Shown: positions 45,670 to 58,184, counted from the first letter of the stretch. The stretch is 64,000 bases of DNA from Acanthamoeba castellanii str. Neff (GCF_000313135.1 NW_004457586.1:230267-294266); one strand, 5' to 3'. Numbers and translations are program-made. The notes: a model not told the origin generated them from the letters alone.

Positions 45670-47200
45670 CGCAGATTTTGACCTGGCGTGGATGCACGAC
45701 GAGCTGGAGCAAAACCTTGTCAAGGAGCTGGACTTCGAGAACGAAGCACGGAACTCTGAGCGATGCGCGCACAACTTCAGGTGCCTTTTTCCACATGTCT
45801 TTGTCTATGTTGATGATTCACGTGGCCTTGAGGCTGACGCGCCTTCCACGACAGGGGCAAGACAAACATCTACGTGCCCAAGGTCGAGTGGCCGCTCACC
45901 ACCAAGCGAGTGCTGACGATGGAGTTCATTCACGGGCTCAAAATCAACGACACGAACGGCCTCAAGAAGCAGGGCATCGACGTCAAAGACGCCGCCGGCC
46001 TGGCCATTGGTACTTACTCGCCCTTATCTCTATGCTGGACTAATGAAGAGTGAGAGCGTGCTGCTGACTCGCATTTATGCGATTTGCCTGTCTCTCTGGC
46101 AGAGGCGCTGGCCGAGCAGATCTACTTGCACGGGTTTGTGCACTGCGACCCGCACCCGGGCAACATATTCGTGAGGTGGGTGGACCACGGCAAGGTCGAA
46201 CAGGAGCGACATGGTGGCGTGTGGGACGCCCTGCGCAGTTTTGTACAGCTATTTTGGAAGAGGAGCGAGACGAAGTCGAGGGAGCTCCAGGTCGTGCTGC
46301 TCGACCACGGACTCTACCGCGAGATGGAAGAGGAGGTCCGCATCAATTACTGCCAGCTGTGGAAGAACCTCATCATTCGCGACGACGACAAGGTCAAAGA
46401 GGTACGCTCCTCTCACGCACCACCGACGCCCACCAAGGTATGCAGAAAACTGACCATAATAACTCTCTCTCTCTCTCTCTCAACCGCACAGTATTGTAAA
46501 AAGCTGGGCGTTGACGATGACTGGGATATGTTCTCGCTGATCGTGCTGATGCGTCCCTACAACCATTCCACCCTGCCGGGCGTACAAGGTACCCCCCTCC
46601 ACCCACAATGTCCCTCCCCTTTCGCCCCAGCTCTCCTCAGCTCACACTCCTTCGCCTGGTCACCCTCCCGCAGGCTTGGCACAACTTGACCTCGAGCGGG
46701 TGAGAGCCGAGTTTCAGGCCAAGATCAAGGTGATGATGACCCTCATGCGGCAGATGCCCAGGGAGCTACTGCTCGTGTTCCGGTACTCCTCCTCTTTCTT
46801 GACACTATCTTCCCCCCACCATCGGCCCGGTCGTGCTCATCAGCGGCCGATCGGTCAACATTCACACGACAGCAACCAAAACTATCTGCGGGCGTTGAAC
46901 AAGGAGCTGGGCGACCCGGTGAATCGCTTCACGATCATGGCCCGGGTGGCGGTGAAGGGCATCAGCCACGTGCCCGACGCGGTGCACATCCACTCCCCCA
47001 ACGAGCTGGTGGACACGCAGCTCAGGCAGCTGGACGCGCACGGCCTGCACGAGCAGTGGCTGCTGATCAAGGAGCTCCGCAACAAGGTCTCCTTCGAGCT
47101 GCACCTGCAGCTCAACGAGTGGATCTACTGGCTGGCCAAGGTGTGGTTCCTCCTCCTCGGCGTCTCCGTCGAAGACGAGCTCCTCGACAAGGAGTTCTGA
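44439..47200 (+). CDS. ADCK1: ADCK1-like atypical kinase of the UbiB/ABC1 family, mitochondrial
   Basis: Atypical ATP-binding protein of mitochondria, linked in this family to lipid and coenzyme Q homeostasis. ATG 44439 starts an Arg/Ser/His-rich presequence with a hydrophobic patch. Family motifs follow in order: GLYIKVGQYLSTL (KxGQ), PLAAASLAQ (Ala-rich loop), VKIQYP (ATP-binding Lys), EALAEQIYLHGFVHCDPHPG and VLLDHGLYREMEEE (metal-binding DHG). The HCDPHPGN-DHGLY pair and NYCQLWKNL-type helix point to the ADCK1 rather than ADCK3 group. The insert between HPGN and DHG (about 46175-46285) is longer than usual and may hide an in-frame intron. It ends DKEF, TGA 47200, only 77 bases before the next ATG. 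Confidence 0.9.
45616..45670. repeat. CAA trinucleotide array in an ADCK1 intron
   Basis: About 18 uninterrupted CAA units lie directly before the intron acceptor (CGCAG at 45671-45675), in place of the usual pyrimidine tract. Confidence 0.95.
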
Positions 47201-47277
47201 TCGTCTTCTTGTACAAAGCTAATCAATCAAAACTCCTTTATTTATCTTGCTTAATTTTATTTTATTTTGATCGGAAG

Positions 47278-50163
47278 ATGAAGGCTGCGTCGGCTCCCCG
47301 AAGGGAGGAGAGGCCGGCAGGGGAGAAGGAGCAGAAGAAAGAGCAGACGAAGAAGGATGGAGAGACACCGGCGGTGCCTGCGGTGCCAGAGGCACCCACT
47401 CACATTCCGGGCAGGCTGTTCGTGGGCGGGCTGCCCCGCGATGTCACCCCCGATGCCCTTTCCAACCTCCTGGGAGCGTTCGGGGTCAGGGTGGAGCACG
47501 TTGAGTTCAACACCAAGCATGTGCCCATCCTCGGTATTGCTCATCTCTCATTTATCTCAAAATTTTAGCAGATTACTGATTTACTAGAACGATAAAACGA
47601 GATTGGCATTTAATTCGAGTGATTTTGGTTGCAGGCACCAACTTTGCTTTCGTTGACGTTAGCCCCATCGAGAAGACTTCCGTTTGTACGCCCCCCCCCC
47701 CACACTCCTTTCTGGGCTGGAGGAGAGCTGACCGCGGCATGCCTTCCTGTGAATCCAGGCGTGGCCAAGCTCAACCGAACCAAGTGGAAGGGCCAGTCGC
47801 TGCGCGTAGAACTGGCCAAGCCATCCAGGCTCACCAAGTGCGTGCTCCTTTCCCACCTACCTCTCTTCCGGTTGCTTACGAACGTGCACACGACACGACA
47901 CGACACGACACTCACAACACGCACACGACACGACATGCAGGGTTTTGGCCCACATCCACGCAAGCGACGACGACGAGGCCAAGGAGGAGGCCAAGCCCGA
48001 GACCGCGGAGGAGAAGAAGGCCAAGAGCAAGGAGGGCAAGCGCGTGGGTCCCTGGAAGCGCGGCAAGGCCGGACGCCTGCTGCCCGTCCTCACCCTCGAG
48101 AAGAAGAACGGCCGCGGCGTACGCTCTCTCCTCTCCACCCATTCATCACTCGCGCACACCGAATAGCACTCACCGCTCCTGGGCTGGGCGGGCTGGGCTG
48201 CAGACGTTCATCCACGATCCGGCCAAGACGAAGCATAACATCACCATCTTCCCGTCGGCCATGATGGCGACGCCCGACGTGCCCCTATCGCGCCTCACCT
48301 ACTTCTACGACGAATCGACCGCCGCTGCCGCCAACGCCACGGCCACCACCAAGAAGACCAATACCAGCAGCACCGCCGCTGGCGCCGCCAGCGCCGGCGC
48401 GATGGACACTGACGATGCGGACGAGGCGGAGCCGGTGATTGTGAGGCCGCCGTCACCTCGGCCCGCAAACGACCGGGTGTCGGCCAAGCTCGACCGGGAG
48501 CGCGAGTTCTCGCTGTCGCTCATCGAGTCCCTCGTGTCGACGCCGCCGGGCTCGCCGCCCGCGGGCTTCGACGACGACAAGGAAGACGACGAGGAGGGCT
48601 ACGGCGGCGGAGGCTACGACGACGACAACGAGGAGGAGGCCCAGGGCCAGCACGACGAGTTCAAGGCCGAGTGGGAGAAGTCGCGCCAGAACGCGCCCTG
48701 CCTGTGGCAGCACGGACCCGAGCGCAAGGCCGAACGAGCGGCCCTCCAGCAGCAGCAACAGCAGAAGGCCACCGACACGAAGCAGGCGGAGCCGAAGCCG
48801 CAGCCGGCGGCGCAGGCGGCCAAGGCGAAGCTGGAGAAGGAGCGGACGGAGAAGGCGAAACTGGAGAGGGAGATGAAGGCAAAGATGGAAGAAGAGGAAA
48901 GAGAGAAGGCCAAGATCTTGGAGAAGGAGAGGGAGGAGAAGGCCAGAATTGAAAAGGAGAAGAAGGAAAAGGAAAGGAAAGGAGGAGAAGGCCAAGATGG
49001 AGAGGAGAAGGAGAAGAGGGAGAAGGAGAGGAAAGAGAAGGAAAAGGAGGAAAAAGAGAAGGCCCGAGCGGAGAAGGAGAAGAAGGAAAAGGAAAAGGAG
49101 GAAAGAAAGAAGGCAAAGGCGCTCATATCGGCGGAGGAGGAAGAAGAGGGCCTCGATGGCATGGCGGTGGTCGAAGAAGAACACACCGTCGTGACCACCA
49201 CCACCACAACCCAGGCAACAGCCTCCGAAACGGTAACGCCCCCTCCTCCCTCTCCCTCCACCAATGTACAGACATGGCACTCGCGCCGTGTTGGGTGGCG
49301 CACGACACTCACTCGCCTCATCCGTGCGTGTGTGCGCTCGTGTGGGCTCACGGCGATGCCCACCAGATGGAGACGGAGGAGAAGAGGGAGGACGAGCCCA
49401 AGTCCTCCGAGACCGATCAGTCGGGCCTGCGCGTGGGCGAGCGGGGCTGGTGGACCTCGATGCTCTCCACCGCGGCCGCCGCGGCTGCAGCGCCCACTCC
49501 CGACGCCCCCAAGGAGGCCTCCTTCTCCCTCTTCAGCATTCTGCCCACCCCACCACCCGTACGCCCTCCCCCCCCTTGTTCGACGACGAAGGTGACGCTG
49601 ATGGTGATGGTGATGGTGATGACGGTGCACAGGTGGAGGAATCGAAGAAGACAAAGGCGGGCGGTAAGGCGGTGGACCCGGCGATTGCGAGCGCGCTCCG
49701 AAGTATGAAGGCTGCGCCCAAGGCCGCTGGCACGACGAGCTCACCCGCGGGCGCCGGCGCCACTACGCGGAAGCGACCCGCCCCCGTGGTCGCCCCCAAG
49801 CGCTTCCTCTCTGCGTGGTACACCCACATCCCCCCCCCCATCCACGCGGTCGCTTGCATCGCCACTCACTGGCCTTCGCCCACACAGCCAGGATGATGAC
49901 TACAGCGGCCCAGCGTTCATGCGACCGGACAACTGGTATGCGCCCCGGCCACGAGCTCCTCTCATTGTTGTGGGGTAGTTGTAGTAGTGGGCGATCGCTG
50001 AATTGAATGTGTGCATTCGTGGTGGTGGTGATGTGGTTGGAACAGGGAGCAAGCGGAGGAGGAGTGGGCCAGTTCGCGGCAGGCGCTTTCGCACGACTAC
50101 AAGAGCAAGTTCAAGACGGCGCGAAAGCGTCAGCGCGCCACCACCGCCGATCCCTCCGTGTGA
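47278..50163 (+). CDS. NOL8-like nucleolar RRM protein
   Basis: Probable ribosome-biogenesis factor of the nucleolus. From ATG 47278 a charged lead-in is followed by an [31 protein letters not shown] and [17 protein letters not shown]. The last block matches the end of the RRM of nucleolar protein 8, where a KWKG...L.LAK pattern is typical. Later parts carry KNGRGTFIHDP and an acidic region with a very long Lys/Glu coiled helix at 48830-49115 ([19 protein letters not shown]). The C-terminal exon [19 protein letters not shown] then [12 protein letters not shown] is also NOL8-like. The stop is TGA 50161-50163. About nine introns. The GA-rich repeat makes alternate frames long. Confidence 0.72.
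47885..47940. repeat. CGACA pentanucleotide tract in an intron
   Basis: Tandem CGACA units with interruptions (ACGACACGACACGACACGAC) in an intron of the NOL8-like gene, the reverse complement of the TCGTG array at 25911. It abuts the acceptor ATGCAG. Confidence 0.85.
48830..49120 (+). repeat. GA-rich coding repeat (Lys/Glu helix)
   Basis: AAG/GAG-rich sequence encoding an uninterrupted charged helix in the NOL8-like protein. Imperfect units of 15-30 bases (GAGAAGGAGAAGAAGGAAAA) repeat, so length variation between strains is likely. Confidence 0.7.
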
Positions 50164-50534
50164 CCCACCACAACAATGTGCGCTGTCTTCCCCACAATGC
50201 AGCAATTCATTATTTTCGACTCTTCACCGCCCCGCATGCACTCTGGCCGTGCTCGTAGCTTCTGCCTTGCGGTTGGTGTTGCTTCTGATCCTAAGAGTGA
50301 AGAAAATGATGATCATTGATGTCTATCAATCAATAGCTGACGTCAGTGACGTGTGGACTAAATCATCATCACCCTCGAAAAAGGGAACCGAACTGGCGTC
50401 GATTAGGCAACGACGTCGGTTCGGTTCGTGCATTTACAGGAACACCCCACAGTTACAGTGTTTGGTTGAGTTGCAACTCAATACGAACAGTACTCGAGGG
50501 TCGTAGTTGATCTGAGCGCAGGGTGACGAGAAGG
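50164..50534 (+). other. Intergenic region between NOL8-like and carbonic anhydrase genes
   Basis: 371 bases, less GC-rich, with no coding signal. It holds the 3' end of the first gene and the promoter of the second. Confidence 0.4.
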
Positions 50535-51563
50535 ATGACAGAGAGCGTGCCGACACCAAACGTCGCCTCCCTGGTTGATTCTCGGGTGCCGTGGTGGTTG
50601 CTGCTGGCGGCCTGCGGAGGCCTGGTCGCCAGTGTGACGTGGAACTTGCTGGAGCGGCGTCGCGCCTACGTCGATACCGCCCGAGAGGAGCTTATCGAGG
50701 TATATACGACACCGCCCCCGAACCACTGTATGGGCTGTCAGCCAATCTTAGCTACGTATGTGGGGTGGTCACCTTGTGCGGAGAGCAGGAGGTGACGCAC
50801 GAGCAGGCGTCGGACAAGATGGTGGAGCTGCTGCGGCGGAACCACCGGTTTGCGCACGGCGAGCTGGCGCCCCTCCGCACGGCCCTGGCCAGCGGCCAGC
50901 GGCCCTTCGCCGCCGTGGTGTGCTGCGCCGACTCGCGGGTCTCCCCCGAGCTCATCTTCGAATCGGGACTGGGCGAGCTGTTCGTCGTCAGGTACTCCAT
51001 CAGGGTCTATCCCTCATCGCTTTCGCTCTATTCCCCCCCCCCTCGAAGTGGCTCATCAGACCGGTCATCAGGACGGCCGGCAACCTAGTGGATGAAATCG
51101 CGCTGGGCAGCCTTGAATTCGCCGTGGAGCATCTGGGCGTGCAGCTCCTGCTCGTCCTGGGCCACGGGAAGTGTGGCGCCGTGTCCGCCGGTACCCTACA
51201 TTCCCCGACTCGGTCGCAGTGGTGAAGCTAACCGCCAACTCGCGTGTAGCGGTGGCTGCTGCCCAGGCCGATGGCGGCCACCAACACCATGATGACAACC
51301 ACCCAGCGCATCACATCGCCCACCTCGTGGCTAAGATCCTGCCGGCGGTGCGCAGCGCCATGGAGGTGGTCTCCATGGAGGCCGGGGAAGTGGACCAGGA
51401 GCGCCTGCTCGATGTGGCCATCAGCGAGAACGTGCTGGCCACCCAGCACGAGATCCTCAGCCGCAGCTCCATCCTGCGTTCCTTCGCCGCCCACAAGAAG
51501 CTCGCCGTCCGGTCGGGCATCTACTGCCTCAGCTCTGGTGTCGTCTCCCTCATCGACCCGTAA
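50535..51563 (+). CDS. Membrane-anchored beta-carbonic anhydrase
   Basis: Reversible CO2 hydration by a zinc enzyme. ATG 50535 starts a short lead, then the hydrophobic segment VPWWLLLAACGGLVASVTW followed by ERRRAYVD, a single N-terminal anchor with the positive side inward. The catalytic part gives FAAVVCCADSRVSPELIF (zinc Cys and the Asp-Arg dyad), FVVRTAGNLVDEIALGSLEF (joined over an intron) and VLGHGKCGAVSA (zinc His and Cys). All three ligands are kept. An intron of about 57 bases after GAVSA joins to AVAAAQADGGHQHHDDNHP, a His/Asp-rich loop unusual for the family. It ends VSLIDP, TAA 51563. Confidence 0.92.
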
Positions 51564-51822
51564 GAGAGCTCTACGTTCATGTGTGTCGAGTATGGTCTCT
51601 AGATATAATCTTCCGATCATTTTATTCTTGCCTTCTTGTTATGGCATCGTGTGTTTGTTAACCCTTCATCATTGTCGTCCTCATCATTTTTGTGGTGAAC
51701 TTCTTTCAGCCTCAACCACAAGACACACACACGATCACAGTTGAGAAGAATGGGGATAGCTGTCTACCCCTCTTTCCCCTCCAGGGGCGGTGAGATGAGC
51801 GAAATGAGAGGGAAAGGGAAGC

Positions 51823-54078
51823 TCAGGCCTCGCCGTACTTGAGCATGAGCCGATCGCCGATGTCGCTGATGGAGTCGAGCGCCCGCTCCAGCTGCTCTCG
51901 TGTATGGCCGGCCGAGATGCAGAACCGAGCGCGCGACGCCAGCAGAGACGTCGCCGGGAAGCCCACCACCACCACCGCCACCTGCTCACCACCACCGCAC
52001 ACCGCGCCAAGCCAACTTTCAATCCCTGTCGCGCCGGTTGTTTGGAGTGAAGGGGGGGGCGTACGTTCTCGAGCAGACAAAGGCGGGAGAAGCCGGCGAT
52101 CTTGGCGGGATGGTAGAGCATGAGGGGAATGACGGGAGAGTCCTCGTCTCCGGCCACACGGAAGCCCAGCTCCTTGAGCTTGTTCCTGAAGAAGTTGCTG
52201 TTGTCCCTCAGCGCCTTGATCCTGATGATGTGTTGAGAAAGGGAGGCCCACAAAAACACAATCAAAGAGAGGGGAGAGCCGAACCTCTTTTGACCTTCGT
52301 TGCTGCCGTCGGCTCCGGTAATGACGTTGAGGGCGGAGATGATCATCTGCGCGCAGGGAATGGACATGGTCTCCTCGTACATGCTGCAGAACGACGTTTG
52401 CCTCAGGTAGCGGACGAAGTCCTGCCCGTCACCATCAAAGAAGATGGCGCGTTAGGAACTGCAAAAGTAGTTTCGGCGACACACAGGAATGAGAGCACGG
52501 AAGAAGGAGCATGCACCTTATCGCCCGCGATGTAGCCACCGACCGAGCCAAACGACTTGGTGAAGGTGCCCATCAGGATATCAACCTCCTTGGGGTCGAC
52601 GCCTGCAATGTGTGTACATGCGAGCAACACGTGGCCATCACGTAAGGACAACGAGCCCCAACTGCGTGCGTGCGTGCGTGGTACGTGCCATAGTAGTCGC
52701 ACACGCCCTTGGCGCGCGAGCCCAGGGCGCCGATGCTGTGCGCTTCGTCGACGTAGAGGTAGGCCTTGTACTTCTTCTTGATGGCGATAATCTCGGGGAG
52801 ACGCAGGATCTCGCCCTCCATGCTGTAGATACCCTCCACCACGATCAGGATCTTCTTCCAGTGCCTGTGCGTGCGGGGCTGACCCTCTGCAATGGCCTGC
52901 CGGATGACCCTCTCCAAGTCCTGGGGATCTGCGTCGCATGATGCGCCACGGAGGCCGCGTGTCAGCGTGTTGTGCGGCCAATGAAAGCAACAGTACAGCG
53001 AGGGCACACACTCACCATTGTGCTTGAAGGTCTTGATCTTGGCTCCCGAAGTGCGACAGCCCGTGACGATCGACGCATGGTTCAGTGAGTCGCTGATGAT
53101 CAATCCTCCCTGGGCGCACGCACGACCACGAATGGGGAAAGGGTTTAGCTAGGAAGCGTTCGCTCTGGTCCTCCTCTTTTCTTATTTTCTGCATAGCTGA
53201 AAAATAATGAGAATAAAAACTTTCACTACAAGGAGGAGGCCAAAGGAAGAGATACCGGTCCGGCGAGGGCGGGGAGAGAGCACGAGTTGGTGGCGTAGCC
53301 CATGGCGAAGACCACGGCGTCTTCTTTGCCCACGAAGTTGGCCACCCGCGTCTCCAGCACCTTGTGCAGGTCCATGGTTCCTGCGAGCGCCCACCAGACC
53401 CTCCAGTCGTGAGCTGGCTTAGTCGCCAAGACTCTTCTGGCTTGGTCGCCTCTTCTAGAGACCTCCGATCTCCGAGGGAGGTGGTTGTAGGAAGATGAGG
53501 CCCAACCGACTTCAATCTTGCGCCCAGCAGGGCCGACGCCGTAGGCATTCACGGCATCGATAACGTGGTCGATGCATGTGCCAGCGTTCTCGGCGAAGCC
53601 GAGGTAGTTGTAGGAACCGAGATTGATCCCAGGCACCTTCTCGCCGGTGTAGGTGAAGGTGCCATATATGCTGTAGTTGAAGATGCGCCCCATGAGCTGG
53701 AATAAGGGGCCGGGCCGGCTGCAAATCGGGCGATCCCAGCAATCTCGGATCCTTCCGAACATGTAGCGCATGTAGAAGTACTCCTTCTCCTTCAACAGAG
53801 GACACTCTCCCTGTTGTGCACAAGATGAGGGAGGTCCGAAGACACACATACGAATAGTTGAAGGATTGGGAATGTACCGCAGCGCTGAGAAAGGCAGAAT
53901 CCTCCTGCAGGAAGCCAAGCAACGTACAGACCCAGAAGATGAGCCGCCTAAAATGAGCGGTCAAGATGGCGCAGATGAAGCCCCAGTAGGTCCAGGCGAG
54001 GGTCCATAGAGGGATGTCATCTATCGTGTTGCCCTTGTGGGTGCGGCCGTCCTGCCCGCCCTTCACTTCGCCGCCCAT
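51823..54078 (-). CDS. SPTLC2: Serine palmitoyltransferase subunit 2 (LCB2 / SPTLC2)
   Basis: PLP enzyme of the ER that condenses serine and palmitoyl-CoA, the first step of sphingolipid synthesis. Start at ATG 54078. An N-terminal hydrophobic stretch ([20 protein letters not shown]) supplies the ER anchor. Family marks: [32 protein letters not shown], the substrate loop near [41 protein letters not shown] and the PLP lysine in [18 protein letters not shown]. The TFTKSFG site marks subunit 2, the catalytic one. Subunit 1 lacks this Lys. The stop is at 51825-51823. About ten exons, some introns with long C- or G-runs. Confidence 0.95.
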
Positions 54079-54509
54079 GGCTGCTCTCTTCAAGGGGAAC
54101 GTTCTCAGAAGCAGACCGCGTCCGTACCGCCGGAAGATTGAGCTGTGGTAGTAGGAACGTTGCGTAGTTCGTCGTGGGTCGTACGTGTGCTAGTGTCCAC
54201 ACACAACACCGCCCCCGCTTGTTGTCGAACAACTCGTCGTCAGTCGGCGAGGGTTGTGCGCACAGGGCGAACCGCCACCGAAAACAAGGCGAACCCTTTC
54301 TTGGCCCTGCCATAATCACACGTACCAAATAAATACAAAATAAAACGATTATCCACGAATAATTGATCACATAAATCGTAAAAAGTCTGCAGTGGCAGAA
54401 CGCATCTTTGTTGGTGCTCAACTTGGTGAGGCTGTACAAGCAGTGAATGGTCATCATCATCACCATCAAAATAAATAGGGGTGCGTGTGTGCGTGACGCT
54501 CTCTTCGGT
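54079..54509 (-). other. Intergenic region between SPT2 and the SH2 gene
   Basis: 431 bases with an AT-rich patch at 54320-54385. Holds the SPT2 promoter and the SH2 gene's 3' end. No gene seen. Confidence 0.4.
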
Positions 54510-57500
54510 TCAGTCATTCTCCCACAGGAACTCGCCCGCGCAGAGGTAGCCCGACGACGTGCTCACGTAGTCCGTGTAGGTGTCCTTTCGCGCCACCAGC
54601 CTTCACGCACACGCCAGAACAGATGGGCTCTCTTGAGTCAGTCCGTGCGTCCTTCCCGTTTGAGCACGCAAACGGGTTGACGCTGAAAACGGGCGAACGC
54701 GTACCTTCCGTCGACCTTCATGGGTATGAGCGAGGAGCGAGGGAACACCTTCTGCAGGTAGACATCGATAGGGACGTTGTCCTTGGTCTCGGGAAGCTTG
54801 AGCAGCTTGCGCGCGCTGGGTCCGTTGGTGCTGTGCGTGATCACACCGTCCTTGTTCTCGCTGAAGGCCTGCAAGTGATTGTGCGCGGGTCCCGCGTGAA
54901 TTGAAGGCCCATGTGCACATCGTGGCATCCAGCAAAGCAGTGCGGGGGCGTACGAGAAGGAGCGGCGCGGTTCGACTGAAGCGGATGAGCACATGGTTGG
55001 GGTAGTTCTTCAAAATTTCCTGTTGGGTGAAAGAAGCAGCACGCAATGAGGTTTGAGCACACGAGACGACGATGATGAGGATGGACTGCAAAGATAAGGC
55101 CGCTGACGCCTTACCTCCGCGCGGATTCGGTTGATGAGACCCAGGAAGCCCGTGCCGATGACGTAGCGGTGCAGAGTTCGGTAAAAGTTGCGATACGGTC
55201 CAAACAGCCGCGTCAGCGTATTCCACCTGCGAGTAGACGATCAGGTCAGCGTTGTCCACACCCTACACGAGCAGTGAATGGTTGCGAATTTAGGGGACGA
55301 GGGACGCGTACTTGGCGACAGACACTGTGTCGTCTTTGGGGAAGTTGAGAAAATACTTCATGTAGCGCTTGAAGTCTTTGTCGGCGAGATCGGTCTCTTC
55401 TCGGAGCACATGCTTGTAGAAAGACTGGACCACAGGGAAACGTTTCACTGCGGTGAGCCGCGCTGCGTATGCCCAGCGAGCAAGCTCATCATTTGCACAA
55501 ATGGGCGCTACCTTGAAGTTGCAGAAGTAGACATCCTTGCCCACGCTCTCCTCCCACACCTTGCGCGCCTGTGCCATTATTGAAGTGGTGGTCAGACCAG
55601 TCGAGGCGGTGCAGGGACAAGGGCCTCGAGGAGTACCTTGTCGTCGGTGATTATTCGCGAGGGATGGGAGTACGTGGTGTTCGCCCCTCCATGAGGCGAA
55701 AACATGAGCGTGAAGTCGGAGTAGTATCTGTCGTGGCACACGCACACAACCGCGGCAATCAAATGAGCGGCCCATGACCCAACAGCTCTATACGGACCAA
55801 GCGGGGCGCACTACCTTCGCAAGCTGAGCTCGATAATATCGAAGTTCTCGTTCATGGGAAGTTCACCGCTGATCACCTGAGCCAGCACAGAGTGCGTTTC
55901 CAGCAGCTGCTTGTCGAGGATACCTACCACATGTGGGAAAACGCGGCCATTAGCTCAAGCACGGACAGTGAGAGGGTGACGATCGAAGCCCTTACCGAGC
56001 AAACGGGTGTACTCCGCCATGGGCACGAGTTTGCGCTTCTGAAGGAGTCCGTTTTGCTTGAAGTAGGTCCGCAGCAGCATGACCGTGGCCTACAACAGAT
56101 CAGAGCACATGCCCAGTGAGCGGGAGCGCAAACAGACAGTGGGGGAGGGACAGATCCAAGTGCCGCACCTTGAGGAACTCTATCCTCGTGCCGCTTCGAA
56201 GGAACATGTCGAACTCGATGGCGGACTTCTTGTCCTTCGTCGACTTCTTCGTCTTCTTCGACTTCTTTGGCCTTTTCTTGGCCTTCTTGGTGAGACCGCC
56301 GTCGCTACAACTTCCGCTGTCGGTATCGCTGCTGTCGCTGCTGTCGGTCTCGTCGTTCTTGCTCTTCTTCTTTGTCTTCTTGTTGGCCTTGCCGTTTGGT
56401 CGATCCTCTTCCTTGCTGGGCTTCTTCGTCTTCTTCTTCTTCTTCTTTTTGGTGTTGACGCCGTTCTTGTACTTCTCCCTCTTCTCCTCCTCGAGCTTCT
56501 TGAGTCGCTTCCGTTCCTCCTCTTCCATGAGCAGCACGATCTCGATCTGCTCGTCGATCCTGTCCAGCAGGTAGAAGAGCCACAATATGTTCCTCACTCC
56601 CTTCTGCTCCAGCAGCTCCTTGCCCGACCGCTCGCAGACATACCGCCTGCGCAAGCACGCCATCCACCATCACCATGGCAGTTCACAGGCTCGTCGTGAG
56701 CGCGCACGTCCTCCATTGGCCATCTGGCGAGCAAAGAGTGCGGAAGTGCGCCAGAGCGGAGGGGGAACGGACCAAAGAGAGCAAGAGCAGCTGACCATGC
56801 ACACCGACTTCCAGTCGAGGTAGTTGAAAATCTGCAAGCACGCGAAGAAGAAGAAGAAGAGGGTGAGACCAACAGGTGGCGGCAAGCGCGCCACGAGGTC
56901 AAATAAACGCTGCGCGGCTATTTTTGACTCATTTTTGCCGCTTCGTTCTTTGAAATCAGGAACGTCCAGGAACACACTTACGCACCCACCATTTAATCAA
57001 TCAATAAATCCATTATTACGCCAGCTGCTGATGTTGCGCCATTTCAACGCCAAGCGAAGTTACAAGCAATCATAATATTATGATTTATATATATTAAAAA
57101 AATAAGTTAATTGGGGAGATGGTGAGCGTACACGAAGGAAGAGCTCCTTGGAAAGAGCGGCAAGTGGTGGTGGTTGGACGCTGGTGCGCGTGGTGGAGAG
57201 GGAGCTCCCAGTACGTCGCACCGCCACACGATTGTGTGCGTTGTTCGTAAGATGGTGATTGTAGAGGCCTGAAAAATCGCTGCTGCTTCCTCCCTCTTCC
57301 TCAGAGATGATAGGAGTGGAGATGGCCTCGGCTGAAGAGGTGAGGACCCGCGGTCGCGTGAACGGCTTATTCTTCTGCTTCTTTTTCTTCTTTTTCCTTC
57401 GTCCATTTCGATCGTCATCTTCAGAATCGCTCTTACTTTCGGATGAGCTCCCCGACGTGAGACGAGGCGAGGGACCTAGCTGATCGAGGTCGAGAGAGTA

Positions 57501-57713
57501 CTCCTTGACGAAATCCTCCGGCAGCTCGTCATCGCCCCCCTTTTCGTGAATGATTACTGAGCTGCGATCCGTCGATGTAGAGGTTGAGGATGATGACGCT
57601 TGCCGCAGATCCTTCTTCTTTTTCTCCTTTTTCTTCTTCGATGTCGATGAGCCTCGCGATGCAGCCGGCACTGCCACTATGCGGTTGCTCGACATCTGCA
57701 GCATGACGCTCAT
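54510..57713 (-). CDS. SH2-domain protein with EF-hand-like linker
   Basis: Phosphotyrosine reader. ATG 57713 begins MSVMLQMSSNRIVAV. The N-terminal 230 residues are Ser/Lys-rich with several poly-Lys blocks. Next comes SKELFLRIFNYLDWKRYVCE, joined through two introns, which resembles half of an F-box. A long helix of Lys/Glu/Asp follows (56560-56220), then ATVMLLRTYFKQNGLL, WEESVGKDVYFCNFK, SFYKHVLREETDLADKDFKR, and an EF-like NFPKDDTVSVAK. The SH2 domain reads TGFLGLINRIRAEEILKNYP, VLIRFSRT with the phosphate-binding Arg, and GVITHSTNG. The helical/EF/SH2 order is that of Cbl and amoebozoan Shk proteins, but neither RING nor kinase follows. It ends CAGEFLWEND, TGA 54510. Confidence 0.8.
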
Positions 57714-58184
57714 GCCGCCCCCTTGCAACTTTCGCCTATGTGCAGTCGCTCCTGTGTTGTGTTGCGTGTGGCGGTGGTGCGCGAGGCCAAGACGACACCG
57801 CACGCCGACACAGAGAGAAGGTGCTGGAGCTCTTGGCCGAGGGCCTGACGTAGAGGCCCGTCGCAAAGAACGAAGAAAGGGGTGCGAGGCGCCCCGACCC
57901 ATTTTCCACGAGATCGGCCCACACACTCCGCTTCAAGAAATGAGCCCAGAAACTGCGGCCCTGTTGCTCTGCAGCACCCGCCCCGCGTTATTTGATCCGG
58001 CCTTGACCGCAACTCCGCTTCAAAACAGCGTTCCTCTCTTCTTTTCGCGTCGGGCGCGTAATGCCCGGCAAACCAAGCACGCGGCAATGGGACGCATGGA
58101 CAGCAGAGAGGGAAGGACACTTCTTAAGGAGTGGTCGCTACAGTACTGGTCGCTCCGCACTTCAAAGAATAAGCGGGAAGCCGC
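57714..58184 (-). other. Intergenic region upstream of the SH2 gene
   Basis: 471 bases hold the promoter and leader of the SH2 gene and the 3' end of the UrtA-like gene. Open frames here lack conserved features. Confidence 0.4.
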
